Below are positions 15,475 through 24,050 of a stretch of 41,081 bases of DNA, in pieces. Position 1 is the stretch's first letter, and each line of letters opens with the position of its first letter. The position numbers and the translations under genes are program-made. The stretch spans positions 12,898-53,978 of the forward strand of contig JAHDYJ010000019.1 of assembly GCA_023383795.1 (NCBI GenBank), written 5' to 3'. The notes beneath the pieces are model-generated. The model had not been told where the DNA came from and did not search any database. It worked only from the letters and a program-made list of their open reading frames with translations. This stretch comes from Burkholderiales bacterium (lineage in GTDB: Bacteria; Pseudomonadota; Gammaproteobacteria; Burkholderiales; SG8-39).

Positions 15475-15580
15475 GCGGCCGCGGGAGGCCCGGACCGGGC
15501 GGGACAAACCAGGAGGGGCGGCAGCGCCGTTGCCGCGCATCGCGGCCGGCGGACGCCGCAACGAGAGAGGAGGGGGAAGC

Positions 15581-17182
15581 GTGCCGAGCCTGAGCACGGC
15601 CGACCACGGCGCGAGCCCGCCGTCGGTGACCGTCCCGCGGGACTACAACGCGGCGCACGACCTCGTCGAGCGCAACCTCGCGGCCGGCCGCGGCAGCAAG
15701 ATCGCGTACATCGACGACGCCGGCAGCTATACGTATGCGGAGCTGGCCGAGCGCGTCGATCGCGCGGCGAACGCGCTCACCGCGCTGGGTCTCGAGATGG
15801 AGCACCGGATGATGCTGGTGCATCTCGACACCATCGACTGGCCGAGCGTGTTCCTCGGCGCCATCAAGGCGGGGATCGTGCCGGTCGCGGTGAACACGCT
15901 GCTCACGAGCGCCGACTACCAGTACATGCTGCAGGACAGCCGCGCGCGGGCGCTCGTCGTCTCCGAGCAGCTGCTGCCGGTGCTCGAGCCGGCGATCAAG
16001 TCCTCGCCGTTCCTCAAGCACGTCGTCGTCTCCGGCCGGAACCCCGGCCGCTACCTCTCGCTGCAGGCGCTGATGGCCGAGGCGGCCGGCCATCGCGAGC
16101 CCGCGCCCACGACGAGCGACGATCCGTGCTTCTGGCTCTACTCGTCGGGCTCGACCGGCGCGCCGAAGGGAACGGTCCACATCCATTCGAGCCCGATCCA
16201 GACCGCCGAGCTCTACGCGCGGCCAATCCTCGGCATCCGCGAGGAGGACGTCGTCTTCTCCGCCGCGAAGCTCTTCTTCGCCTACGGCCTCGGCAACGCG
16301 CTCTCGTTTCCGCTCGCGGTGGGCGCCACGACGGTCCTCATGGCCGAGCGCCCCACGCCGGAATCGGTGTTCAAGCGCTTGACCGGGCACAAGCCGACGA
16401 TCTTCTACGGCGTGCCGACGCTGTTCGCGGCGCTCCTCGCGGCGCCGTCCCTGCCGAAGCGCACCGACGTCGCGATGCGGGTGTGCACCTCCGCGGGCGA
16501 GGCGTTGCCGGCCGACATCGGCAAGCGCTGGACCGACCACTTCGGCGTCGAGATCCTCGACGGCATCGGCTCGACCGAGATGCTGCACATCTTCCTGTCG
16601 AACCGGCCGGGCGAGGTGCGCTACGGCACGACCGGCAAGCCGGTGCCGGGCTACGCGCTGCGCCTGGTGGACGAGAACGGCGACCTGGCGCCGACCGGCG
16701 AGCTCGGCGAACTGCAGATTTCCGGGCCGACGGCCGCGGCGATGTACTGGAACAACCGCGCGCGGTCGCGCGACACGTTCATGGGCGCGTGGACGCGCAG
16801 CGGCGACAAGTACACGGTCGACGCCGACGGCTACTACACCTACGGCGGCCGCTCGGACGACATGCTGAAGGTGAGCGGCATCTACGTCTCGCCGTTCGAG
16901 GTCGAGGCCGCGCTGCTCAGCCATCCGGACGTGCTCGAGGCGGCCGTGATCGGCGTTCCGGACGAGCAGGATCTGATCAAGCCCAAGGCGTTCGTCGTCA
17001 CGAAGCAGGGCGCGAAGGCGTCCGACGCGCTCGGCGACGCCCTGAAGCAGCACGTCAAGGACCGCCTCGCGCCCTACAAGTATCCGCGCTGGGTGGAATT
17101 CGTTCCGGAGCTGCCGAAGACGGCGACCGGCAAGATCCAGCGCTTCAAGCTGCGCGCGCTTGAGGAGGGTGCGCGCAAGTAA
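15581..17182 (+). CDS. bclA: benzoate-CoA ligase
   Basis: A 533-residue ANL-superfamily acyl-CoA synthetase that activates benzoate with ATP and CoA, the committed step feeding BoxAB. Motifs: YSSGSTGAPKG (P-loop, A3), GEALPADIGKRW, DGIGSTEMLHIF (A5, typical of aryl-CoA ligases), YYTYGGRSDDMLKVSG (A8 hinge) and PKTATGKIQRFKLR with the catalytic Lys (A10). Length fits benzoate-CoA ligases. The GTG at 15581 has GAGAGGAGGGGGAAG upstream and is preferred to an in-frame TTG at 15530. It is followed at 48 bases by the binding protein of the Liv-type importer. Whether it prefers benzoate or a substituted benzoate is not readable here. Confidence 0.93.
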   Translation: MPSLSTADHGASPPSVTVPRDYNAAHDLVERNLAAGRGSKIAYIDDAGSYTYAELAERVDRAANALTALGLEMEHRMMLVHLDTIDWPSVFLGAIKAGIVPVAVNTLLTSADYQYMLQDSRARALVVSEQLLPVLEPAIKSSPFLKHVVVSGRNPGRYLSLQALMAEAAGHREPAPTTSDDPCFWLYSSGSTGAPKGTVHIHSSPIQTAELYARPILGIREEDVVFSAAKLFFAYGLGNALSFPLAVGATTVLMAERPTPESVFKRLTGHKPTIFYGVPTLFAALLAAPSLPKRTDVAMRVCTSAGEALPADIGKRWTDHFGVEILDGIGSTEMLHIFLSNRPGEVRYGTTGKPVPGYALRLVDENGDLAPTGELGELQISGPTAAAMYWNNRARSRDTFMGAWTRSGDKYTVDADGYYTYGGRSDDMLKVSGIYVSPFEVEAALLSHPDVLEAAVIGVPDEQDLIKPKAFVVTKQGAKASDALGDALKQHVKDRLAPYKYPRWVEFVPELPKTATGKIQRFKLRALEEGARK

Positions 17183-17229
17183 CTCCAAGAGCAAGGCATT
17201 CTGCAACCACGACGTCCACGGAGGGAAGC

Positions 17230-18447
17230 ATGACAGAAGCGAAGTTCCGTAGCAGCGGTCGCCGCAAGTTCCTGCAGGATACGGCAGCCCTCGGCGGCGC
17301 GGCCGCGCTCGGCGGGTTCGCCCCCGCGATCGCCCGCGCGCAGGCGCGGAAGGTGAGGGTCGGGCTGATGCTTCCCTACAGCGGGACGTACACCCAGCTC
17401 GGGATCGCGATCGAGAACGGGTTCCGGCTCGCGATCGCGGAGAACGGCGGCAACATCGCCGGGCGCGAGATCGAGTACGTCAAGCTCGACGACGAGTCGA
17501 ACCCGGCCAAGGCGACCGACAACGCGAACAAGCTCGTCACCGGCGACAAGGTCGACATCCTGGTCGGCACGGTGCACTCCGGCGTCCAGGCCGGGATGCT
17601 GAAGATCGTGCGCGAGACGGGGGTGCTGCACATCGGCCCGAACGCGGGCCTGAACGCGATGACGACCGCGTTGTGCGCGCCGAACATGTTCCGCACGTCG
17701 TTCGCGAACTCGCAGGTGTCCTATCCGATGGGCAAGGTCCTCGCCGAGCGGCGCGTGAAGAACGCGGTGACGCTGACGTGGAAGTACTCGGCCGGCGAGG
17801 AGAGCGTGAACGGATTCAAGGACGCGTTCACCAAGGGCGGCGGCAAGATCATGCGCGACCTGTGGATCCCGTTCCCGAACGTCGAGTTCCAGTCGCTGCT
17901 CACCGAGATCGCGTCGCTCAAGCCCGAGGCGGTCTACGTCTTCTTCGCCGGCGGCGGCGCGGCGAAGTTCCTCCGCGACTACCAGGCCGCGGGGCTCAAG
18001 GGCAAGATCCCGCTGTACGGCGCCGGATTCCTGACCGACGGGATTCTCGAGGCGGCCGGGGTCGCGGAGGCGGCCGAGGGGGTCGAGACGACGCTGCACT
18101 ACGGCGACGGCATCGACACCGCCAAGAACAATGCGTTCCGCCTGAGCTACGCCAAGGCGTACAAGCTCCAGCCCGACGTGTACGCGGTGCAGGGCTACGA
18201 CGCCGGGTTGCTGTTCGTCGCCGGGATGAAGGCGGTCAAGGGTGACATCGGGAACAGGAAGGCGATGATCGCCGCGATGGAGAAGGCCGAGATCGACAGC
18301 CCGCGCGGGCGGTGGCGCATGTCGAAGGCGCACAACCCGGTGCAGGATTTCTACCTGCGCAAGGTGGTGGGCAAGGAGAACAAGGTCATCGGCGTGGCGG
18401 CGAAGTCGCTCGACTATCCGCCGGCCAGCCTCTGCAAGATGGCCTGA
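17230..18447 (+). CDS. Liv-type ABC importer, periplasmic substrate-binding protein (probably aromatic acid)
   Basis: A 405-residue type I periplasmic binding protein. The N-terminus has a twin-arginine signal (SGRRKFLQD) and a hydrophobic core ending AIARAQA, so export is probably by Tat. The mature part starts KVRVGLMLPYSGTYTQLG, as in HmgR/LivK-like binders of branched amino acids or aromatic acids. Adjacent bclA and box genes suggest benzoate as ligand, as in hybrid benzoate clusters of Azoarcus. GGAGGGAAGC lies before the ATG. A strong hairpin with T-run follows the stop, which usually keeps binding-protein mRNA more abundant than the permease genes. Confidence 0.92.
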   Translation: MTEAKFRSSGRRKFLQDTAALGGAAALGGFAPAIARAQARKVRVGLMLPYSGTYTQLGIAIENGFRLAIAENGGNIAGREIEYVKLDDESNPAKATDNANKLVTGDKVDILVGTVHSGVQAGMLKIVRETGVLHIGPNAGLNAMTTALCAPNMFRTSFANSQVSYPMGKVLAERRVKNAVTLTWKYSAGEESVNGFKDAFTKGGGKIMRDLWIPFPNVEFQSLLTEIASLKPEAVYVFFAGGGAAKFLRDYQAAGLKGKIPLYGAGFLTDGILEAAGVAEAAEGVETTLHYGDGIDTAKNNAFRLSYAKAYKLQPDVYAVQGYDAGLLFVAGMKAVKGDIGNRKAMIAAMEKAEIDSPRGRWRMSKAHNPVQDFYLRKVVGKENKVIGVAAKSLDYPPASLCKMA

Positions 18448-18464
18448 CCCCGGCCGCTCCGACA

Positions 18465-18499
18465 CGGGCCGACGCCTCCCGGGGGTGTCGGCCCGTTTT
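18465..18499 (+). terminator. rho-independent terminator or attenuator after the binding-protein gene
   Basis: The stem CGGGCCGAC (18465-18473) with GTCGGCCCG (18487-18495) is followed by TTTTC. It sits in the 60-base gap between the binding protein and livH genes. Partial read-through would set unequal expression within the transporter operon. Confidence 0.75.
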
Positions 18500-18507
18500 C
18501 GTGAATC

Positions 18508-19404
18508 ATGGACCTCGGCACGTTCCTCATCCAGGTGCTGAACGGCGTTCAGTACGGGCTGCTGCTGTTTCTCGTCGCGAGCGGCCTGACGCTGGTGTTC
18601 GGCATCATGGGCATCATCAATCTCGCGCACGGCAGCTTCTACATGATCGGGGCCTATCTGGCCTGGTCGCTGTCGCAGCACTTCGGCAGCCTGTGGCTCG
18701 CGATCCTCGCCGGCGTCGTCCTGACCGTGCTGATCGGCGTGGCGCTGGAGTGGCTGCTCATAAACAAGCTCTACCACCGCGATCACCTGTACCAGGTGCT
18801 GCTCACCTACGGCCTGATACTCGTCTTCGAGGAGCTGCGCAGCGTGATCTGGGGCAACGACGTGCACGGAGTCGCTGTGCCCGAGTGGCTCGCCGCTTCG
18901 ATCCGGCTCACCGACACGCTCGCCTATCCGGTCTACCGGCTCTGGATCTCGGCCGTCTGCCTGGTGCTCGCGGTGCTGATGTACCTGCTCATCCAGCGCA
19001 CGCGTCTCGGCATGATGATCCGCGCCGGCGCCTCGAACCGCGAGATGGTCCAGTCGCTCGGGATCAACATCCAGCTCGTCTACCGCCTCGTCTTCGCGCT
19101 CGGTGTGGCCCTCGCCGCGTTCGCCGGCATGATCGCCGCGCCGGTCTCGTCGGTTTTTCCCGGCATGGGCAACCAGGTGCTGATCATCTGCTTCGTCGTC
19201 GTCGTGATCGGCGGCATCGGTTCGGTGAAGGGCGCGATGGCCGGAGCCATCCTCATCGGGCTGGTCGACACCTTCGGCAAGATCGTCCAGGTGGAGATCG
19301 CCGGCTTCCGGGTGCTGCCGGAGCTCGCGGGGATGACCGTCTACCTCCTCATGGCCGCGGTGCTCCTGTGGCGGCCCGAGGGAATCTTCGGAAGGCGGCT
19401 CTGA
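18508..19404 (+). CDS. livH: Liv-type ABC importer, inner-membrane permease LivH
   Basis: A 298-residue polytopic membrane protein with about eight helices. The opening FLIQVLNGVQYGLLLFLVASGLTL and FGIMGIINLAHGSFYMIGAYLAW are hallmark LivH sequence. The cytoplasmic coupling segment IRAGASNREMVQSLGIN contacts the ATPase. Length is typical. It starts ten bases after the terminator-like hairpin, and its stop directly abuts the livM GTG. Together with LivM it forms the translocation path for the ligand delivered by the upstream binding protein. Confidence 0.93.
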   Translation: MDLGTFLIQVLNGVQYGLLLFLVASGLTLVFGIMGIINLAHGSFYMIGAYLAWSLSQHFGSLWLAILAGVVLTVLIGVALEWLLINKLYHRDHLYQVLLTYGLILVFEELRSVIWGNDVHGVAVPEWLAASIRLTDTLAYPVYRLWISAVCLVLAVLMYLLIQRTRLGMMIRAGASNREMVQSLGINIQLVYRLVFALGVALAAFAGMIAAPVSSVFPGMGNQVLIICFVVVVIGGIGSVKGAMAGAILIGLVDTFGKIVQVEIAGFRVLPELAGMTVYLLMAAVLLWRPEGIFGRRL

Positions 19405-20367
19405 GTGGCCGGCGCGCGCGTCCGCCTTGCGGTCCTCGGCGTGCTCGCCCTGGCGCTCGCCGCGCTGCCGTTCCTCGCCGACAAGTTCTACGTCCAGCTC
19501 GCCACCAAGATCCTGATTCTGGCGATCTTCGCGATGAGCCTCGATCTCCTGGTGGGCTACACGGGGCTCGTCAGCCTCGGGCACGCCGCCTTCTTCGGCT
19601 TCGCCGGGTACCTGCTCGCGCTCGTCTCGCCGCAGTACGAGGCGGCGAACCTGTGGACCTCGCTCGCGATCGCTCTCGCGGGCAGCGCGGTTCTCGCGCT
19701 GGTGATCGGCGCGCTGGTGCTGCGCACGTCGGGCATCTACTTCATCATGGTGACGCTCGCCTTCGGCGAGATGCTGTTCCACTTGTTCCACGACACGAGC
19801 ATCGCCGGCGGGTCCGACGGCATCTACGTCTATGTGCGCCCGGTCGGCACGATCTTCGGCTGGCAGCCGTTCGACTTCGAGGACTTCACCCACTTCTACT
19901 TGGTGGTGCTCGTGGCGGCGCTCGGAGTGTACGCGCTGCTGCGGATGGTGCTCGCATCGCCGTTCGGGCGCGTGATCGTGGGGATTCGCGTGAACGAGCA
20001 TCGCATGCGGTCGCTCGGGTACCACACCTTCCGTTACAAGCTCGTCTGCTTCGTGCTCGCCGGCACGCTCGCCGGGCTGGCGGGCTACCTCGCCGCGGTG
20101 CAGTTCGGCGTCGTCAATCCGGACATGCTCGGTTTCCACGTTTCCGCGTCGGCGCTGATGATGCTGATCCTCGGCGGGATGGGAACGCTGGTCGGTCCGG
20201 CCATCGGCGCGGCCGTGATGATGACCCTGGAGCTCCTGTTCCAGAAGATCACCGACCACTGGCTGCTCCCGATGGGCGTTTTCATCGTGCTCGTGGCGCT
20301 GCTGCTGCCGCGCGGGCTGGTCGGTCTCGTGACCGGCGCGCGCGCAAAGGACGACTCGCGTGGCTGA
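19405..20367 (+). CDS. livM: Liv-type ABC importer, inner-membrane permease LivM
   Basis: A 320-residue membrane protein. LDLLVGYTGLVSLGHAAFFGFAGYLLA is the LivM signature and IRVNEHRMRSLGYHTFRYKL the coupling helix. It starts with GTG immediately after the livH stop and overlaps livG by eight bases, so translation is coupled. A lysine-poor, hydrophobic N-terminus acts as the first helix. The substrate is set by the binding protein, here probably benzoate or a related acid. Confidence 0.93.
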   Translation: MAGARVRLAVLGVLALALAALPFLADKFYVQLATKILILAIFAMSLDLLVGYTGLVSLGHAAFFGFAGYLLALVSPQYEAANLWTSLAIALAGSAVLALVIGALVLRTSGIYFIMVTLAFGEMLFHLFHDTSIAGGSDGIYVYVRPVGTIFGWQPFDFEDFTHFYLVVLVAALGVYALLRMVLASPFGRVIVGIRVNEHRMRSLGYHTFRYKLVCFVLAGTLAGLAGYLAAVQFGVVNPDMLGFHVSASALMMLILGGMGTLVGPAIGAAVMMTLELLFQKITDHWLLPMGVFIVLVALLLPRGLVGLVTGARAKDDSRG

Positions 20368-21130
20368 GGCCGCGGCCCGCGAGACGGTGCTGCGCACCGA
20401 GGCGCTCTCGCGCCGCTTCGGCGGGCTCGCGGCGGTCGACAACGTCGCGCTCGAGTGCCGCATGGGCGAAGTGCATGCGGTCATCGGCCCGAACGGCGCC
20501 GGGAAGACCACCCTGATCAACTTGCTCTCGGGAGACCTGCCGCCGTCCGCCGGGCGGGTGTTCCTGCGCGACCGCGAGATCACCGGCCTGCGGTCCGACG
20601 CGATCTCGCGCCTGGGCGTGGGCCGGAGCTACCAGAAGACCAACGTGTTCCTGCCGTTCACGGCGTTCGAGAACGCGCGGGTCGCGGCGCAGTCGCGGCT
20701 TCCGTCATCGATGCGGTTCTTCCGCTCGGCGCGGACTTACCGGCAGGTCAACGAGGCGGCCGAGCGCGCGCTCGTTCAGGCCGGGCTCGAGGGCCGCGAG
20801 GGCATTCCGGTGTCCGCGCTCTCGCACGGCGAGCAGCGCCAGGTGGAGATCGCGATGACGCTCGCCACCGGGCCGAGCACGCTGCTGCTCGACGAGCCGC
20901 TCGCCGGCATGGGCGCCGAGGAATCGGCGCGCATCGTGGAGCTCCTGCAGAAGCTCGTCGCCGGCCACGCGATCCTGCTGGTCGAGCACGACATGGACGC
21001 GGTGTTCGCCGTCGCGGACGTGCTCACGGTGATGGTCAACGGTGCCGTGCTGGCGAGCGGCCCGCCGGAGGCGATACGCAGCAACCCCGAGGTGCAGGAG
21101 GCGTACCTCGGCACCGAGGAGGCGCATTGA
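20360..21130 (+). CDS. livG: Liv-type ABC importer, ATPase LivG
   Basis: A 256-residue cytoplasmic ATPase. Walker A GPNGAGKTT, a Q-loop segment with SYQKTNVF, the signature LSHGEQRQVEIAM (SHGEQ in place of SGGQ, as in LivG), Walker B LLLDEPLAGMG and the switch His in LVEHDMD. The GTG start overlaps the livM end. It would energise import of the aromatic acid with LivF as the other half of a heterodimer. Confidence 0.93.
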   Translation: MAEAAARETVLRTEALSRRFGGLAAVDNVALECRMGEVHAVIGPNGAGKTTLINLLSGDLPPSAGRVFLRDREITGLRSDAISRLGVGRSYQKTNVFLPFTAFENARVAAQSRLPSSMRFFRSARTYRQVNEAAERALVQAGLEGREGIPVSALSHGEQRQVEIAMTLATGPSTLLLDEPLAGMGAEESARIVELLQKLVAGHAILLVEHDMDAVFAVADVLTVMVNGAVLASGPPEAIRSNPEVQEAYLGTEEAH

Positions 21131-21141
21131 GCGGTGCGGCG

Positions 21142-21858
21142 ATGAGCGGCGAAGTCCTCGTCGAGGCGAAAGGCATCCACACATTTTACGGGGCGAGCCA
21201 CGTCCTGCACGGGGTTGACTTCAGCGTGCGGCGCGGCGAGACCGTGGGGCTCATGGGCCGCAACGGCATGGGCAAGTCGACGCTGCTGCGGAGCATTCTC
21301 GGCCTGGTGCGGCCGCGCGAGGGGCGCGTGACGGTGAAGGGGCGCGACATGACGCGGGCCGCGCCGCACGAGATCGCGCGCGCCGGGATCGCGTACGTCC
21401 CCGAGGGCCGCGGCATCTTTCCGAACCTGAGCGTGCGGGAGAACCTGATGATGGCGGCGCGCCCGGGCACCGACGGCAGGCGCGAGTGGACCTTCGAGCG
21501 CGTCGTCGAGACGTTTCCGCGGCTCGCCGAGCGGATGAGCCACGGCGGCGGACAGCTGTCCGGCGGCGAGCAGCAGATGCTCACGATCGGCCGCGCGCTG
21601 ATGACCAATCCGGACATGCTGATCCTGGACGAGGCGACCGAGGGCCTCGCGCCGCTGATCTCGCGCGAGATCTGGAACATCATCCGGCGCATCAAGGAGG
21701 CCGGCATCGCGACCGTGATCGTGGACAAGAACTTCAACGCGGTCTCCGGGATCGCCGACCGCGCGCAGATCCTGGTGAAGGGGGCGACCGTCTACGACGG
21801 TTCCAGCGCCGAGCTGCGGTCGCAGCCGGACCTGCACGCCAAGTACCTCGGGGTCTAG
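21142..21858 (+). CDS. livF: Liv-type ABC importer, ATPase LivF
   Basis: A 238-residue ATPase. Walker A GRNGMGKST, YVPEGRGIFPNLSVRENL (a LivF hallmark), the signature LSGGEQQMLTIGRAL and Walker B MLILDEATEGLAP. The switch position reads VDKNFN where many ABC ATPases carry a histidine, a usual LivF variation. ATG 21142 lies 11 bases after livG; a TTG overlapping the livG stop is also in frame. It completes a five-gene importer. Confidence 0.92.
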   Translation: MSGEVLVEAKGIHTFYGASHVLHGVDFSVRRGETVGLMGRNGMGKSTLLRSILGLVRPREGRVTVKGRDMTRAAPHEIARAGIAYVPEGRGIFPNLSVRENLMMAARPGTDGRREWTFERVVETFPRLAERMSHGGGQLSGGEQQMLTIGRALMTNPDMLILDEATEGLAPLISREIWNIIRRIKEAGIATVIVDKNFNAVSGIADRAQILVKGATVYDGSSAELRSQPDLHAKYLGV

Positions 21859-21892
21859 CCGGACGCCTTCCGCGGGCGAGACCGGCGGTGCG

Positions 21893-23098
21893 ATGGCCAT
21901 GGAGCACGCTGCGCTGACCACCCGGCCGGCCGTCGAGCGGCTGGTCGCCTCGAAGATCCGGGAGGTGGCCAACGCCGGCATCGGCCGCAGGGATGTCGTC
22001 GCCTTCTGGTTCGGCGAGCCCGACGAGGTGACGCCGGAGTTCATCCGCCGGGCGGCGATCGACTCGCTCGAGACCGGCGAGACCTTCTACACCCACAACT
22101 TCGGGATTCCGGAGCTGCGCGCCGCCATCGCGCGCTATCTCTCCGCCCTGCACCGGCCGCGGACGCCCGACCAGGTCGCGGTCACGAGCTCGGGCATGTC
22201 GGCGCTGATGATCCTGAACCAGGCGCTGGTCGGGCCGGGCGACCGCGTGGTCGTGGTGACCCCGGTGTGGCCGAATCTCCGGGAGATCCCGAAGATCGTC
22301 GGCGCGGACGTCGCGACGGTGCCGCTCGCGTTCGGCGCCGCGGGCTGGCGGCTCGATACCGGACGGCTGCTCGAGGCGCTCACGCCCGCGACGCGCGCGC
22401 TCTACGTCAACTCGCCCAACAACCCGACGGGCTGGACGCTCGCGCCGACGGAGCGCGACGCGATCCTCGCGCACTGCCGCAGGCTCGGGATCTGGATCCT
22501 GGCCGACGACGCGTACGAGCGCCTGTACTACGCCGGTGCGGACGGCGCGGCCGCGCCGGGGTTTCTCGACGCCGCCGATCCGGACGACCGGGTCGTGAGC
22601 GCGAACACCTTCTCCAAGGCCTGGCTGATGACCGGCTGGCGCCTCGGGTGGCTGACCGCGCCGCACGCGATCATGGCTGCCATCGGCAAGCTCATCGAGT
22701 ACAACACCTGTTGCGCGCCGGTGTTCGAGCAGCGCGCCGGGGTGGTCGCTATCGAGCGGGGCGAGGCGGTGATCGCGCGGACGCTCGCCCGGTATCGGGG
22801 CGCCCGCGACTATCTCGTCGAGCGGCTGCGTGCGCTTCCCGGAGTGGCCGCCGATGCGCCGCCGGGCGCGATGTACGCGTTCTTTCGCGTGGCGGGCGTC
22901 GACGACAGCCTCGCGTTCTGCAAGCGGCTCGTCGCCGGTTACGGGCTGGGCCTCGCGCCCGGCGCGGCGTTCGGTGCCGAAGGCGAAGGCTGCGTGCGCT
23001 GGTGCTTCGCCGCGTCCGAGGCCCGGCTCGCCGACGGCGTGGCGCGGCTGGAGCGCGCCGTGCGCGATCTCGCGGCCGCCGGACGCCGCGCCGGATAG
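21893..23098 (+). CDS. PLP-dependent aminotransferase, class I/II
   Basis: A 401-residue fold-type I aminotransferase. SPNNPTGW is the substrate/PLP loop, DDAYERLYY carries the pyridine-N Asp and the Tyr, and NTFSKAWLMTGWRLGW carries the Schiff-base Lys. The C-terminal arginine that binds the substrate carboxylate appears in GCVRWCFA. It follows livF by 34 bases and may be co-transcribed, although no transamination step is known in the box route. ATG 21893 or 21899 is possible. Substrate is unknown. Confidence 0.88.
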   Translation: MAMEHAALTTRPAVERLVASKIREVANAGIGRRDVVAFWFGEPDEVTPEFIRRAAIDSLETGETFYTHNFGIPELRAAIARYLSALHRPRTPDQVAVTSSGMSALMILNQALVGPGDRVVVVTPVWPNLREIPKIVGADVATVPLAFGAAGWRLDTGRLLEALTPATRALYVNSPNNPTGWTLAPTERDAILAHCRRLGIWILADDAYERLYYAGADGAAAPGFLDAADPDDRVVSANTFSKAWLMTGWRLGWLTAPHAIMAAIGKLIEYNTCCAPVFEQRAGVVAIERGEAVIARTLARYRGARDYLVERLRALPGVAADAPPGAMYAFFRVAGVDDSLAFCKRLVAGYGLGLAPGAAFGAEGEGCVRWCFAASEARLADGVARLERAVRDLAAAGRRAG

Positions 23099-23225
23099 CG
23101 CGGGATCCGACCACCGCACTCGGCCGCGCGTGGCGAAGGCCGGGCCGGATGGCGGCGCGGCTGGGTTAAGCTAGGAGTGAGCTCAACATCGCCGCCGTGC
23201 TGCTTCCCGAACTGAGGCCATACGA

Positions 23226-23256
23226 ACAAGGGGCGAATTGCCCCTTGTATATCCCC
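23226..23256 (+). repeat. CAAGGGG/CCCCTTG palindromic repeat, short form
   Basis: A perfect nine-base stem ACAAGGGGC (23226-23234) with GCCCCTTGT (23240-23248) and loop GAATT, then the tail ATATCCCC. It lies in the 268-base gap between the aminotransferase and the ABC ATPase genes. Confidence 0.8.
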
Positions 23257-23263
23257 AAACGGG

Positions 23264-23324
23264 CAAGGGGGCCCGAGGGAAGGTTTGGGACCCCTCCCTT
23301 CCCAACCACCCCTTGTAGATCCCC
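23264..23324 (+). repeat. CAAGGGG/CCCCTTG palindromic repeat, long form
   Basis: Outer arms CAAGGGG (23264-23270) and CCCCTTG (23309-23315) flank inner arms GGGAAGG (23277-23283) and CCTTCCC (23297-23303). The tail TAGATCCCC follows. It lies eight bases after the short-form copy in the same orientation and is homologous to the element between boxB and boxA. Confidence 0.8.
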
Positions 23325-23366
23325 TCTTTCGCGACCGCATTCGCATTTGAGATAGGTTCCAGCGGC

Positions 23367-24050
23367 GTGCTCAGGATCCGCTCGCTCGCCAAGCGTTACC
23401 ATGGCCCGCGATCGCGGACCGTGCTCGCTGGCGTGGACTTCGATCTCGCCGCCGGCGAGTACGTGGCGGTGATGGGCGAGTCGGGGATCGGCAAGTCGAC
23501 GCTGCTCAACCTGATCGCGGGCCTGGACCGGCCGGATGCCGGGTCGATCGAGTTGGAGGGGCGCGAGCTCGGCGCGCTCGACGACGACGCCCTCACCGAG
23601 CTTCGCCGCGCGCGCATGGGCTTCGTCTTCCAGGCGTTCCACGTCCTGCCGTACCTGTCGGTCGCGGAGAACGTGGCGCTTCCGCTCGTGCTGCTCGGCG
23701 AGCGCGCGACGCCGCGGGACGAGCGGGTCGCGGCGATGCTCGGCGCGGTCGGGCTCGAGGACCGCGCCGCGAGCCGCCCGAGCGAGCTGTCGGGCGGCGA
23801 GCTGCAGCGGGTTGCGATCGCCCGCGCGCTCGTGCACCGCCCCGCGCTCGTCCTCGCCGACGAGCCGACCGGCAACCTCGATCCGGACAGCGCGGCGCAG
23901 GTCCTGGCGCTGCTGCGCGACGCGGTGAAGCGCCATCGCAGCGCCGCGATCCTCGTCACGCACTCGCGTGCCGCCGCCGCGTCCGCCGACCGCATCTACA
24001 CGCTCACCGCGGGCGGCCTGGTCGCGGGCGACACACGAGGGGCTGCGTAG
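23367..24050 (+). CDS. ABC transporter ATPase, LolD/MacB type
   Basis: A 227-residue ATPase. Walker A GESGIGKST, Q-loop VFQAFHVLPYLSVAENV, signature LSGGELQRVAIARAL, Walker B LVLADEPTGNLD and switch ILVTHS. The NLD and ELQRVA forms place it with the LolD/MacB (ABC3) class that works on membrane lipids, lipoproteins or efflux without transporting from the periplasm. The GTG start at 23367 is supported by the immediate MLRIRSLAK opening. Its stop directly abuts the FtsX-like permease start, so the pair is an operon. Confidence 0.9.
   Translation: MLRIRSLAKRYHGPRSRTVLAGVDFDLAAGEYVAVMGESGIGKSTLLNLIAGLDRPDAGSIELEGRELGALDDDALTELRRARMGFVFQAFHVLPYLSVAENVALPLVLLGERATPRDERVAAMLGAVGLEDRAASRPSELSGGELQRVAIARALVHRPALVLADEPTGNLDPDSAAQVLALLRDAVKRHRSAAILVTHSRAAAASADRIYTLTAGGLVAGDTRGAA

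Noticed and set aside
17074-20583. 1169-codon open frame on the minus strand opposite the liv genes
   Set aside because: Its composition (Arg, Glu, His, Ala) is typical of the antisense of high-GC genes, and it covers four well-supported genes on the plus strand.
23330-23350. Similarity of CGCGACCGCATTCGCATT here to CGCGACCGCGGTCGCATT near 37309 and a weaker match near 1870
   Set aside because: The shared strings are short and GC-rich and their spacing differs. This is too little to call a regulator site or repeat family.
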